64,000 nt of DNA from Galbula dea (lineage: Eukaryota; Chordata; Aves; Piciformes; Galbulidae). The DNA is taken from assembly GCA_013399015.1 (NCBI GenBank), contig VWZX01000865.1, positions 62,001-126,000 on the forward strand, written 5' to 3'. This document shows, in pieces, positions 48,450 through 60,350 of the stretch. The number at the start of each line of letters is the position of its first letter. Position 1 is the first letter of the stretch. A program made the position numbers and the translations under genes. The notes beneath the pieces were generated by a model. That model was given only the letters and a program-made list of their open reading frames with translations. It was not told the DNA's origin and made no database searches.

Positions 48450-51400
48450 GAATGTAATAAAGAAAAAAATGGGATTGTAAAAATAATTTCTTCATCATAC
48501 AATTGGATATAAAATATAATATGATGATAATCAATTGCTTCCATATTAACCCATCCCTCCAGGCCAGAATATTCCCTGGTAGCTGGCTGTCTCCCAGTGA
48601 CTTTTTGGGAAAGTTTTGGCAAACCCAGTGCAGTCCTTTTGAAGAACAAGATGAAAGAAGTTTGTTTTTTTTTCAATGCTAGGCAAGTTTTCAGAAAGTT
48701 AGATGTGGCACCTAACATACTTTGGAACAGATGGATGAAAACTAGTAGAGAGCTAAGGCTTGGGCAAGGGAGGTGATTTTTATTACTTCATGCCAGTAAA
48801 ATAATTTCCTTTCAGCAAATGAGAAGTTTGGAAACTTTGAGATCTGCAGATTCTCAGTAATAATCTGCTCAGAACTGGTGCCTAAATTCTTCAAATATTT
48901 GTGCTACATTGAGCCAGCAGCTGAAGGTTGTAGGCTCTGCATTTCCATGGGATGACTACTCTTTGCTGTTGTTGGCTAATGCAGCACTTAAGAGCCAACC
49001 TAAAATTAGGGAAATTCTTTTCTGCTTTCAGTGCACAGAAAAATTGGCTCAATTAGGGCACAAGGGAAGCAAGGCAGAGCTGTTAGATTGGGAACAGCAG
49101 CAATTCAGAAGCCATTTGAAAATGTGAAGGGAGTTGGCAAAGAACTTCAAGCACTGGGCTAAGAAGGAAACCAGCTGGAGAGGGATGAGGTTGCATATAC
49201 CAGGAGTAGGAATTATTCAGAGTGGGGAAGGCTGCTCAGTGGCAGGGAGTGTGAAATGGGGATCAAGGAGAGAAAAGTGGTTAGTCAGATAGAGAGTTTT
49301 ATCAATAGCCAAGGGCAAAGAAGAGCTGTGAGGGAGAGATCAAGATATGAACAGGAGGGAGACAGGGACAATATGTTATCAGGAAGGTAGGAGATGAAAA
49401 GATAATATCAGCCTGTGTGTGACTGGGGAAAAATAACCTAAAAATAGAAGCACAGGACTATAGTCCTTTCATGAACTGGAGTATTCTAATGGGTCAAAAG
49501 ACCCTGAATTATCTTCTGCACCAGAGCAAAATGTGATAGGAATAATTAAAATCACTATCCTCCTGGCAACTGAGGGCTCCACCATCTCCTCCTTCAGCTG
49601 TTTCTGAAGATTTCACTGGCTGTCACATGCCCACTGCAAGCCATGCTGTGTGAGAATCAGTGTCTGAAGTCCCTGCTGGAGCATGCTCTCTAAAGCAAAG
49701 GAATGCCACTTCTGGCCCTTAAAACCTTAACTGAATTATGAACTAAGCAGCTTAGCTCTAACAAGAATGGGGCAGGAAAGAACCTAAGTGGAGATACCAC
49801 CTTAGGCACCTACAGGGCTGTAGAAGAAGGCTTCTGTGGGGCTCTAGTGCCTGCAGAGTCCATTCAAGAAAAACTACAGCTTTGAGACCAAAATTGCAAC
49901 CATTTCATCACCCTTGTGTGGATCTGACCCAGAGAATTTTGGCTATGTCTTCAGGTGGCACTAGAAAGGTTACAAAGAACTCAGCTGGGCATTTCAGCCC
50001 CTCTAACAGAAGCTGGAGGCAGGTTAGTTATACAAAGACAGCCAGAGGTACTGGCCCCTGAAAAGCTGGCAGGAGTGCCTGGAATCACCTTCTGATATGC
50101 AGCAAGTAGCTGATGAGTAATGATTAACAGCTTCCAAACATCAACTTTTGCCCATGTGGTTAAAATAAATGGTTCATGTTAATCATTTACATAAACATTT
50201 CAAACTTGGTGACACTGAAGTGAGTATTTTTCATTTGAGCAACAAGAATGTGGAAGATCTGCCTGAAGGGAAACTGAAAGCTCAGCTGTTGTGATACTTG
50301 ACCTAAGTATCTAAAGTTCCTCCCTGAAATTCAGAGTGCTATCTTAAATGCCCAGGCTCAGCTTGCTTCTACAGAATCACTCATGGAATATTTTCTTTCC
50401 TCTGGAGACAATGATCTGACTTGGACTAGTAAGACTCTCAAAAGATTGGATTAGTTAAGCTTCACTTACAATGTGCCTGTGCAAAGTGGGATAGATGATC
50501 CCCCAAAAAAGGAATCAGAACTGATCAGAAATCAGCTCTTTGGCTCTTGTAGAGAAAGCACTGAACACCAAGCTCTGCAATAAGCACTGCAGGTCTGCAA
50601 ATCAAGCCTCTCAGAGACCAAAAAGGAGAGCATTGTAAGGAGCTGAAGATCATTTCTGCTCATGCCCAACCTTTGCAGGATATGAGTCTCCTACATGGTA
50701 TCAAGTGCAACAAGAGAGTAGAAAGAAGGTTGTTCCTTTGCTTAGTTTTTAAGGGCAAATCAGCTAAGACCAGAATTCCCACTAGATACCTTGGAACTCT
50801 TTGGGAATCAACAGAAGCCTGACAGGGTGGAAGGTAAGTGTTGCACTCTGCAACTGCCCAGACCCAAGAAGTCTAACAGATGTGTCTCATTCACTCTAAG
50901 TGTTCCAGTTCCTAAGTGCAATTCTGTGTTGGTTTCTGAACAACATAACAATACTAGAAGGCTCCTTCAGGAGCCTTCTCAATCCATAGACTCCACCTAT
51001 TTGCCTTATATCTGGCTGAGCCTAGTAATGAGCCCCATGGTGATTGTCCATGCTCTGCACTGACAGGGAAATGCCAGAAGAAGAGGAAAATCTGCAAGAC
51101 TCCAGTGCATTTTATGACTGTTTTGATGCTCCAACAGGAGGCTAAGTTAATGGACTTTAAGTCATTTGATAGTAATATAAACAAAGAGGTTTTCTTCAGC
51201 ACAGCAGAGATGAACACTTTTTTCCTCTTTGCAAGTTTTCCTCTCTCTCCCTGGAAAAGGGCACTTTGCTGACTCACATCTCACTAGCCTTGTTACTCTA
51301 GTAGAAACCATGCAGAAGGAGAAAAAAAGCTGGATTATTTTCTGCCTCATACATCACTATCCACCCACAAAATTAACTGAGGATAAATCATACTCTCATA

Positions 51401-52007
51401 GGGAATCTTCCTATTGATTTCAGTGAGCATAGCAAGAGATTTTCTGTATTTATTAGTTAAATCTTGCTACCCACAGAAGTAGTGGACTAAACAATCAAAA
51501 CATCTGTTGCAGTTCAACTTCCAGGAACTTAGCAGTAAGCTCCTAAAATCTCCTTTTGATCTGTAGAGTAAGGACATCTGGCTGGGAAAGCTCTGAGACA
51601 CTGAACACAAAAGCTGCACCACACATTTTTAGTGAGTCACCACTGATCATCCAACTCATCCTGCAATATCAAGCATGAAACTGTAGATCCAGATGCTTTC
51701 TTCCCATCTCTCCAAGGCTGGTTCCAACCAAACTGAAAACAACAACAAACAAAATGAAAAGAGAAAAGAGGAGAGAATCAATCTACCAAAGAAACAGCTG
51801 TGTGAGCAGAGCAACCTAGAGGGTCTGGTTTCCTCTGGATTCTTCTGGGGTTTAAAGGGCTCAGTAGCTGGGCTGACATCTTCCCCCTGTGGTTAGGATT
51901 TCCTAGTCTCTCTTTGGAGTCTATTAAAAGTTGATCTTACAGCATAGTCTTTTCTTCAGTGGAAGCAGTAAGAAGTCTTTATTTTTTATCAGTTGCTGGT
52001 TCTTACA
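48450..52007. other. Unique DNA, no gene seen
   Basis: About 3.5 kb. No mobile element is recognised and only short unconvincing frames are present. A purine-rich stretch lies at about 49130-49400. Confidence 0.5.
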
Positions 52008-52325
52008 AAACCTGCTGGGTGTCAAGAGGATGGAGCCAGGCTCTTCTCAACAGGGCCAAGTAATAGGACAAGAGGCAACAGGCACAGACTGGAACCCAGA
52101 AAGTTCCACCTAAAGATGAGGAAGAACTTCTTTCCTGTGAAGGTGACTGATCACTGGAACAGTTTGCCCAGAGAGGTTGTAGAATCTCCTTCCCTGAAGA
52201 GATTCCAAAACCAACCGAGCCCAATGTTGAGTGATGTGCTGTAGGGGACCCTACTAGAGCAGGGAGGTTGGAGTAGCTGATCTCAGATGGTCCTTTCCAA
52301 CCTTAATCATTCTGACATTCTGTGA
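52008..52325 (+). mobile_element. CR1 LINE fragment, GTGATGTGCTGTAGGG-tail subfamily
   Basis: A forward copy of about 320 bp. Its open frame to the stop near 52244 gives 'SNRTRGNRHRLEPRKFHL', 'KMRKNFFPVKVTDHWNSL', 'PREVVESPSLKRF' and 'MLSDVL'. It then shares the stop and 3' UTR 'GTGATGTGCTGTAGGGGACC' with the copies at 11664, 29826 and 47760. The tail is ATTCTGACATTCTGTGA. It is 5'-truncated. Confidence 0.94.
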
Positions 52326-54483
52326 ATGTAAAGCCTCTGAGACTGTTAGTTTTCTCTCAGGTCTGTTTGAAACAGGCTAACAGCTGACTTTTGACTGGAT
52401 ACCCACAAAAGCAATGTAACTTGATTTTCTTGCTAATGAAATTAAAACCAGGGGCTTCAAATAATCAGAAGTTATCACCTTCCGTGGGCAAACACACTTG
52501 CTGTCAATGCTTCCAGTCTTCTAAGTCATTAAAAAACTTTGGAACTTTCATCTCTATCCAGCTCTTTTTAACAAAACAAACACCAAAAGCTGACTTACAC
52601 TGATAACAGAGAGCTGTAAATACCTAGGGGGAGTGATATTCCTGGAGTCTAAGCAAAGCACTGAAACCAGTTGGTTTTAATGGACTTAGAGCTAGTCTAG
52701 CTCTTTTCAGCTATAGAAAAAGCCTAGCTCATTGTAGGTCCTCTGGAAATATGTACTAGTAATTAATAACTGTTGTATCTTCATGAAAAACTGATGGGTT
52801 TTGGCTTTGCAGAGGTTCTGTGACTTTCTCCAGTGTCTTGGCTCCTTAAAACCCAGCTGCCCTCTTGCACACAATGGATGTTCAGTGTGTGCAGACATTC
52901 ATCCTGATACTTTACAGACATGCACATGTTTTATGATGCCTAGTCTCTCCTGTGAGCAGAGGCTTGTTGAAGTGGTGTGCCTATTAAAACATGGCCAACA
53001 TTTTGGCAAAGGGGTTTGTTAACAGATTTTAGTCTGTCTTGTTATGGAGAATGCTTTATATTCTAGGTATTTTGGTGACTGGTTAACTTTATACATAGCA
53101 AATTAAGATACTGTGCTGAAAAGCTGATCTATGTTTGCTCTTTATTTTGCAGTGATTGGCAGATTTATTACAATTTTTCCCTCTTCATTAATGCTTCAGA
53201 ATTGAGAAGCTCTAATCCCTCTTTTGGCATTTGAACTTGGTGTCACAATTCTCTTTACTTCATAAATCAAATTGTGAGAAAAAGAAGGTAATTTACCCCT
53301 TGATAAACCTTCCACCTATGAAGAATGGACATTGAGCATGGTGCAGGTTGGATTTGGTGTAAGCAGAAACAATTCTGAGGGTATTGTTAGGAGCTGGCAT
53401 TTGCACTTATGCAAATTTTTTACTGGTTCAGAATAACAATGATTTCATCCAGCAGCACAGTTCAGCACTTGACATGCAAACACAACTGTTATTGTGTTTT
53501 AACTTATTTTGTTATATTCCTCTTATTAAAAAAAAAAGAGAAAGAAAAATATGGATAACTGCTATATCTGTAAGATCATTGGCACTCAGTACTTAGCTTT
53601 AAAAATGTGATATTATTAGTACACAGCATGGTAAATATTCTAAGCATACACAACTTGTGCTAGGTGATAAAATATTCTGAGCATGTCCTAAAATGATTTT
53701 CTCATCAGAGATGGCTTGTTACCTCCACCATCAGCAGATACTGATAATTAATCAACTGAAATGAATCTTTCCAGAATAAACAAATCTGTTATACATGAAG
53801 GATGATTATGTTCTTTTGGCTGTGAAGATTTTTCATAACTTATTCATGCCAATAGTGTGCCTGAATTATGATGTCTTTTTGCAGTTATGAAATAAATACA
53901 GCATCCTTTGTTTGTCATATATTTCCTCTATTTTCTGGTCTTTACTAAGGTAAATCAGCACAAATAAATGTCCCAGCTATGCTGATTTACACCAACAGAA
54001 GAATTAACTCTGTATTCATCAGCAGCACCAGTGTTTTCTGAGTTATTTCAGGTGCATTTCCAAAGCATAGCCCTGGTAAATAAATCATTTTCAACTGTTA
54101 ACAGTAATGTCTGTGTAAATGCCATCATCAGCTGGAAGACAGAATCATAGCTGTCTCCTTCCAACTTTGGGAATTCCACTCCCTCCTGGTAGACACAATA
54201 CACAGAGTGGGGGATAGTGGTGTGTTTTGAGATGGGGAAAGCCACCAAAATATCCTACCATTTGGATGGATTTTTTAAATGAACTCCTATTTCTACATCC
54301 TGCTTTTAAGCTCACTTTTCCTTCAACTATTTAAATGATCAGTTTGGTTTTTACACTTGCAGAAACACTGATACACAATGGATTTTGGACATGCCTTTGA
54401 AAGTGTTTGAAAATCTGATGTTCTAAGGAACACGAGTGTAGCTTACCAATATAGGCTACAGAGACCAGGTTTGCTGTGGCAGT
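52326..54483. other. Unique DNA, no gene seen
   Basis: AT-rich, CpG-poor sequence. An A-run (53527-53537) and short frames are present. No repeat family is recognised. Confidence 0.5.
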
Positions 54484-55313
54484 GCTGCCATTCAGAGTGA
54501 CTTAGGCTGGAGAGCTGGGCAGGGAGAAACTGAATGAAATTCAACGAGGGCAAGTGTGGAGTCTTGCAGCTGGGAAAGACCAACCCTATGTATGAGTATA
54601 GGTTGGAGATTGACCTCTTGGAGAGCAGTGAAGGGGAAAGGGATCTGGGGGTCCTGGTGGATGGAAGGATGAGCATGAGCCAGCAGTGTGCTCTTGTGGC
54701 CAGGAGGCCAATGGGATTCTGGGCTGGATTAGAAGGGGTGTGGTCAGTAGGTCAAGAGAGGTTCTTCTTCCTCTTTACTCTATCCTGGTGAGGCTGCATC
54801 TGGAATATTGTGTCCAGTTCTGGGCCCCTCAGTTGAAGGAGGATAGGGAACTGCTGGAAAGAATCCAGCACAGAGCCACAAAGATGCTGAAGGGGCTGGA
54901 ACATCTTCCTGATGAGGAAAGGCTGAGGGAGCTGGGGCTCTTTAGCTTGGAGAAAAGGAGACTCAGGGATGACCTCATCTATGCTTTTAAATATGTGAAG
55001 GGTGGCTGTCAGGGAGATGGGGTCAGGCTCTTCTCAGTGAAGCCCAGTGCCAGGACAAGGGGCAATGGCTGTAAGGTGAAGCACAGGAGTTTCCATGTGA
55101 ATACAAGACCAAATGTTTTCCCAGTTGAGGTGGCAGAGCCCTGGCACAGACTGCCCAGAGAGGCTGGGGAGTCTCCTTCTCTGGAGAGATTCAAACCCCA
55201 TCTGGATGCATTTCTGTGTGACCTGGCCTAGGGAATCCTGCTGTGGCAGGGGGGGTTGGACTAGATGATCTTTGGAGGTCCCTTCCAGCTCCTAACATTC
55301 TGTGATTCTATGA
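54484..55313 (+). mobile_element. CR1 LINE, longest copy in the window (about 830 bp)
   Basis: A forward CR1 copy starting in ORF2 at 'GACTTAGGCTGGAGAGCTGG', with the stop near 55231, 3' UTR 'GGTTGGACTAGATGATCTTT' and tail ATTCTGTGATTCTATGA. The 3' UTR is of the same type as the copy at 45653. It is 5'-truncated, keeping only the last quarter or so of a full-length CR1. Confidence 0.96.
54534..55231 (+). pseudogene. CR1 ORF2 C-terminal fragment with one frameshift
   Basis: The first register (from 54534) reads 'MKFNEGKCGVLQLGK' and 'ERDLGVLVDGRMSMSQQC'. The homologous reading then continues in another register with 'EANGILGWIRRG', 'LVRLHLEYCVQFWAPQL', 'LRELGLFSLEKRRLRDDL', 'ARTRGNGCKVKHRSFH', 'EPWHRLPREAGESPSLERF' and 'LDAFLCDLA' before the stop. 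The switch lies near 54700-54710 and fits a single-base loss. Apart from that break the sequence remains readable for about 230 codons, which marks a fairly young copy. The catalytic RT core and endonuclease are absent. Confidence 0.9.
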
Positions 55314-57384
55314 AAGGAGATCATGTTTGACTGACCTCCTCAGCAATCATTGATAAATAATAGGGTTTAAATTACAAGTATGTGTGATATGAGGGGAAAA
55401 AGCAACAGCAAAAAAAAAAGAAACATTGACAATTGGCAGACAGTGTTATAAAATAACCAGGAAAGCAACATATATATTTGAGGAAATCAGGATCTGCTTG
55501 GAATATTCTTCAAACAGATAAAGGAGAATTGTGAATGATTCATTCAGACTGAGTCATACTTTATTTTATTAGAGAAATTCTCAGGGTTAGGCCTACTGTG
55601 AGAGCACAATTTCTTGGCTAAGATCCACTAACACTGATGTGCTAACTCACACCAGCCAGACATCCTTCCTTTGAAAAGACAAACAAAAATAAAGCCCCAA
55701 AAACCAAAACCAAAACACAAACCCACAGAAACAACAAAAACCCCCAACCAAACCCTTGGCCTAAGGAAGGAGATACTGCTTCATGCTTTTCCTTGAGGCT
55801 TCACTGAAGGAGAGGAGTCTATAAAGTGTTTTAAGAAGTATTTAAACAAAATCTGCTCAGGAAAACCTTGTGCTCCTTTCTTTTGAGCATTCAGCTCTTT
55901 CCCACTAGGAATGAGGCCACTTGTTTAGCTCTACTATAAGCAATACTTACTGGAAGACATACTTAGTGCAAGCTTTGTGTTAACATACAGCATGTTATAT
56001 ATGCTTCTGTATCTAGAATATAACACAGAAGAAGCCATCTGGAAGACAGTTACTATGTTATGGGACAGGCAGAAAGAATACTGAGGAAAAGAGGTCAATA
56101 ACTTGGATAGTATCTTAGATCTTAAGGGCCTTGGATCAGTCTTTGCTGTACCTCAGTCTTTCACCAAGGCACTCAGTGTGTCTAGATTTTTCCTGCTCTG
56201 GTCCTTTCAGATGCAGTCATTTCCAGATCTCTCCAGATGCACTCAGATCTTTGCAGATCCAAAAAGATATTTGCTGACCTTTAAGCTCCCTACTGCACTG
56301 TCTGCCTCTGTCTATCAGTGCAAAATCCAGAACATTGTAAGAAGAATCTTAGAAAGAGTAATGAACATCAGAATAAGACCCAAAATACCTAGCACACTGA
56401 CCAATGCCTTACACCAGTCAAGAGGAAAATGTTGATCCTTTATCAAGTCTAAAAAATCATGAGCCCCAGACTGCTAGTCTCCCCAGGGTAATCTTTAATA
56501 AAATCAGCAAAGATGATACATGCCTGTTGAGGTATGGTTGCCCTGCTATAGAACACCCTAATGGTTAAAACACCAAGTACTGACTCAGCTCTCATTCTCT
56601 TTTCTACATGAAAACAATCAAAGCCTCATTTTTCACCTCAGGGAGAATACCCAGATAGCAGATGGTGGCCTATTTTGGACACAAGCTACAGCTCTTCCTG
56701 TAAAACCTGTCCCCATATGTACAAACTGAAGACACTCTGTATCAGAAGAGGGCACAAGAAGGAGCTCACTCTAAGTTGCTTCTCCTTGTAGAAGGGAGCC
56801 CTGGAATGATTGTGTTCTGTTATGTGAGTGTTATGTGTAAGACAGAGGAAAAGCCATTGCTTGAGGAGACACAAACTCCTAACTTCTCCAAGAAATGCTG
56901 ATATGTTTTGCAATGAAAACTGCCTCCCAATTTTACCCTCATCCCCTTGCATCCTACCCTACAAAAGAGTCATGCTTCTCTCCAACCCAACTGATCTTGG
57001 ATTCTCCTGTGCACAATGACACAGCTTCACTGGAAAGAATGAAAAATCTTCCTTCTCTATTCCCTAGAGCAGTCTATGGCTTTGTGGTCAAAATATACTG
57101 AAAGGTGTATGACACATGGTCCTCAGTCTAACCTCTAACCTCAGTCAACAGGGAACTTGGAAAGCAAGTTGCTTTTGTAGCCAGAGAGTGTTGTAATCTA
57201 CTATAGTCTTACCACATGCCATTTAAAAAGGGGAACATCAGCCTTCACTGCCTTTTCTATGAAGGAGCTTGAGCCTGTACATGTGCATTGGACACAGGCA
57301 GAGATCTGCTAGGCCAAACCCTTTGTACTTGAGGCACCTGGAGCTCTGAAGGCTGGGAAATGAAGCTGATTCAGTACTCTGAAT
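55314..57384. other. Unique DNA with an A/C-rich tract
   Basis: No gene is seen. An A/C-rich low-complexity tract (AAACAAAAATAAAGCCCC and similar CCAAAA runs) spans about 55680-55758. Confidence 0.5.
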
Positions 57385-57480
57385 GCAGGAAGGGATCTTT
57401 AAAGGTTACCCAGTCCAGCTCCCCTGCAATAGGCAAGGGCATCTTCAAGCAGATCAGGTTGCTAAGGTTTCCATCCAACC
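57385..57480 (-). mobile_element. CR1 3' fragment, reverse orientation, head of an inverted pair
   Basis: A decayed reverse CR1 3' UTR: 'GGAAGGGATCTTTAAAGGTT', 'CCCCTGCAATAGGCAAGGGC' and 'AGCAGATCAGGTTGCTAAGG'. It ends where a forward CR1 copy begins. The terminal octamers are lost. Confidence 0.75.
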
Positions 57481-57718
57481 TGATGGGTAGATTCAGACTA
57501 GATATAAGGAACAGTGTTTTCACAATGAGAGTGATGAGACACTAGAGAGTGTCCAGAGAGGTGGTGGATGGAAACATTGAAGGTCAGGTTGGACAGGGCT
57601 CTGAACAACCTGAGCTAGTTGAAGATGTCCCTGCTCCTTGCAAGGGGGTTGGACCAGATGACCTTTAAAGGTCCCTTCCAACCCAAACTATTCTGTAATT
57701 CTACACTTCTATGATTCT
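57481..57718 (+). mobile_element. CR1 LINE fragment, forward, tail of an inverted pair
   Basis: A forward CR1 copy: 'GGGTAGATTCAGACTAGATA', 'GTGTCCAGAGAGGTGGTGGA', 'GGTCAGGTTGGACAGGGCTC', 'GATGACCTTTAAAGGTCCCT' and tail CTATGATTCTA. Its 3' UTR is complementary to the adjoining reverse copy, so the two can fold back. Confidence 0.9.
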
Positions 57719-58579
57719 AAGTGCTAGAACAGCTCAGGTGCTGTCACATTTAGGGAGCAATTGAATGAGGCTTCCCAGGGTCATCCATTTTTATTTGTCT
57801 GTCTGAACCATCAGTCTTGTTTCAACATCTTGAAACACAGGCAGGGTTTTTCCTTATGTTTTCCCATGGCAACTGGCTCAAAACCAGGTGGTAGTATAAT
57901 GTGAGAACTGGAGTCATTTTCTTAGCAGTCTTAATATGGAAAACAATTACACTGAAGCCTGCACAAAAATGAAACTCAACAGGACAGACCTTCAGCCTCA
58001 CATGTAAATATTCTGGCTTCTGTATATTCCCAGGATGTTGTGCTTGTATTCCAAAACAATTCTTATGCTGTATTTTTCTCTTCTTATATTATTAAAATCT
58101 GAATTTGGGGTGGGTTTTTTGTTGTTTATAAATGGACTGCTATTATCTATTCAATTATAACAAGGTGACTGTCCTTAGCTAGTTTGCAGACAAGCACTAT
58201 GTAATCTGGTCTTTGTGTTCATTTGAAAAGGTGTGGCTGGAGAAAGGCTCCAAGTGTGCTTTGCTCTAACTGCTGTTTTCTAGGTCAGGGAGATGCAGCA
58301 GGAAGAAAAAATGCTGTGCTGGCTCACAGAACAGCTGAGCACATGTGGCAGACACATGGATGTGGGGCAGGTAGAAAAGGAAGAGAATCCAGCAAGTGGT
58401 AGGGTTTTACAAGAAGCAGAGAGTGGAAGACTGCTTAGAAGCAAAGGAGGTAGGTACTTTGCCAGGCCTCTCAGGTGATGCAAGAAACTTCTGAGGGGCA
58501 CAGAGGAGGCTGTACAGTTTGCTGAAAAAGTCATTAGTTCATTGGACTGAAAACAAACATTTAAAAAGCCATCCTGCAA
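57719..58579. other. Unique DNA, no gene seen
   Basis: No gene or repeat family is recognised. Confidence 0.5.
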
Positions 58580-59078
58580 AGATGGGGCCCCCAGTATAAG
58601 AAAGATACTGATCTGCTCTAGGGGCTCCAGAGGAGGGCTACAAAAATGATCCAGGGGCTGGAGCACCTCCCCTATGAGGGCAGGCTGACACAGCTGGGCT
58701 TGTTCAGCCCGGAGAAGTGAAGGCTCTGGGGAGACCTAAGAGCAGCCTTCCAGTACTTAAAGGGAGCCTACAGGAAAGATGGGGAGGAACTCTTTATCAG
58801 GGAATGGTGTAATAGGATGATGGGTAGTGCTTTTAAACTGAAAGAGGCTAGGTTTAGATTGGATAGTAGGAAGAAATTCTTTATGGTGAGGGTGGTGAGA
58901 CACTGGAACAGGTTGCCTAATGTAAATGCCTCCTCCCTGAAACTGTTCAAAATCAGGCTGGATGAAGCCTTGAGCAACCTGGTCCAGCGGAAGGTGTCTC
59001 TGCCCATGGCAGGAGAGTTGGAACTCGGTGATCCTTAAGGTCCTTTCCAACTCAAATCATTCTATGACTCTGTCATTT
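58580..59078 (+). mobile_element. CR1 LINE fragment
   Basis: A forward CR1 copy from 'GGGGCTCCAGAGGAGGGCTA' (ORF2) through 'TTGTTCAGCCCGGAGAAG', 'GACACTGGAACAGGTTGCCT', 'GGCTGGATGAAGCCTTGAGC', 3' UTR 'GTTGGAACTCGGTGATCCTT' and tail ATTCTATGACTCTGTCAT. The frame is broken upstream of 58817, while a short C-terminal stretch ('KFFMVRVVRHWNRL') stays open. It ends about 740 bp before the CpG island. Confidence 0.93.
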
Positions 59079-59339
59079 ACAGCGGGCAGGCACAGATGCA
59101 TTTATGAATCCTTACCATTTCTCTACTGTTTCCCCTTAAGACAATTTAAAAACAATTAACTCTAGTTTATATTGTAACAGAACTGTTTTTGAGTTCCTTT
59201 GCCTGTTTTGGTATCTTTACAAACTTCACTTTAGGGAAAGTGCTACAACATGTACCTCAAAGCTATGACAAACTTGATACCCCATTATAAACACAAAACC
59301 TCACCCTTGAGCTACTCTGATAAGTAATCTTTAGTTACA

Positions 59340-59819
59340 CACGTGACAAGTTCCCTGTTTGCCCTACCAATCTCGGGCCAGGAGTGAGAAGCCCTGAGGC
59401 CAGCCAGAGGCAGCACTGGAAAGGCTGGTGATCACCCTGGTTGCAGCCACAGGCCTGCATGCCAAAGGGTTTGCTGCCAACCATGCCCAGACAGGCTGTC
59501 TGTTAGACAGTCTGCAAACTGTCTGTGAGGCTGAGCCTGCCATACTTGTGGTCACCCTGGGTACCGCCGTGGACTCTAGTGGCGTTGCTTATGTGTCACG
59601 TTCAGGAACTAAAAGGGCATTAACAAAATTTGGTTGAAAGCACAGCTCATTGCTCAGGATGCCCCAGAACGAAGCCTTGGGATAGAGCATCCCAAAGGAG
59701 TGAAATATCCCTCTAACAGCAGTCTGACTCACGGGGAAGGAAACAGCTCTGGGCAGGAAAGCAGGGTTTTGCTGAGAGACCCAGCAAGAGTATGGCTGCT
59801 GGGAAGGTGTTTGGTATGT
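59340..59819. other. Moderately GC-rich DNA upstream of the CpG island
   Basis: Base composition rises here before the CpG island proper. A plus-strand frame covers about 59428-59637 (reading 'GLHAKGFAANHAQTGC' and 'VVTLGTAVDSSGVAYV'), but it has no recognised domain and no clear splice signals. It could be part of the promoter region or an exon of a divergent transcript. I do not call it a gene. Confidence 0.35.
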
Positions 59820-60140
59820 TCTTCTCGCTGCTTGCCCTCGTGTCCTTCCACCACATCGGAGGCATTTCGCCGGGTTAAGGGCATAAGCAGTGCTGCTAAC
59901 TGGAGACACGGTCACTCGGGGCCCTTTCCAGCGGCCGGAGGAGCTCCCTAGGCCCCTCAGAGGAGACTGCTAAGCCACCAACCGTACCCTGAGGAGAAAA
60001 CCCGAGGGCTTGCCCTCACAGGGATGAGGCAGTGCCTGGCACCCCGAAACGCCACGGGGTGGCCGATGCCCGAAGGCCTCATCTCTCCCCGCATCTCCCA
60101 GCTCTCAGCACGGACACCGCAGACCTCGCTGCGGCCCGTC

Positions 60141-60174
60141 CGAGCCGAGCCGAGCCGAGCCGGGCCGGGCCGGG
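60141..60174 (+). repeat. (CGAGC)4(CGGGC)n short tandem repeat
   Basis: Four CGAGC units pass into about three CGGGC units within the promoter, just before the CCAAT box. A GC-rich pentanucleotide tract of this kind is likely length-variable. Confidence 0.85.
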
Positions 60175-60179
60175 TACAG

Positions 60180-60187
60180 CCAATGGG
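60180..60187 (+). promoter_or_regulatory. CCAAT box (NF-Y site)
   Basis: CCAATGGG lies about 170 bp upstream of the initiator ATG and fits the NF-Y consensus CCAATSR. It is the likely core activator site of this TATA-less promoter. Confidence 0.65.
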
Positions 60188-60253
60188 CTGGCGGCGCTGA
60201 GCGAGCCCCGTCCGTTCCTGGGAGACCGGTGACGGCCGGCGCTGGCGGGCTGG

Positions 60254-60263
60254 TGCGCAGGCG
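60254..60263 (+). promoter_or_regulatory. NRF1-like site
   Basis: TGCGCAGGCG is close to the NRF1 palindrome (YGCGCAYGCGCR) and lies about 90 bp before the ATG, between the CCAAT box and the G-rich tract. NRF1 sites are common in TATA-less CpG-island promoters. Confidence 0.5.
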
Positions 60264-60285
60264 GGGAAGCTGCCTGCCGCGGTCG

Positions 60286-60332
60286 GAAGGGAGGGGAGGG
60301 GAGGGGAAGAAGGGAAGGGACGGGAAGGGGGT
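60286..60332 (+). promoter_or_regulatory. G-rich SP/KLF/MAZ-type tract
   Basis: Repeated GGGAGGGGA and GGGAAGGG words run for about 45 bp just upstream of the first codon. They could bind SP1/KLF/MAZ factors or fold as a G-quadruplex, and they probably lie near the transcription start or within the 5' UTR. Confidence 0.55.
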
Positions 60333-60350
60333 GGCCGCGCCGGGCACAGC

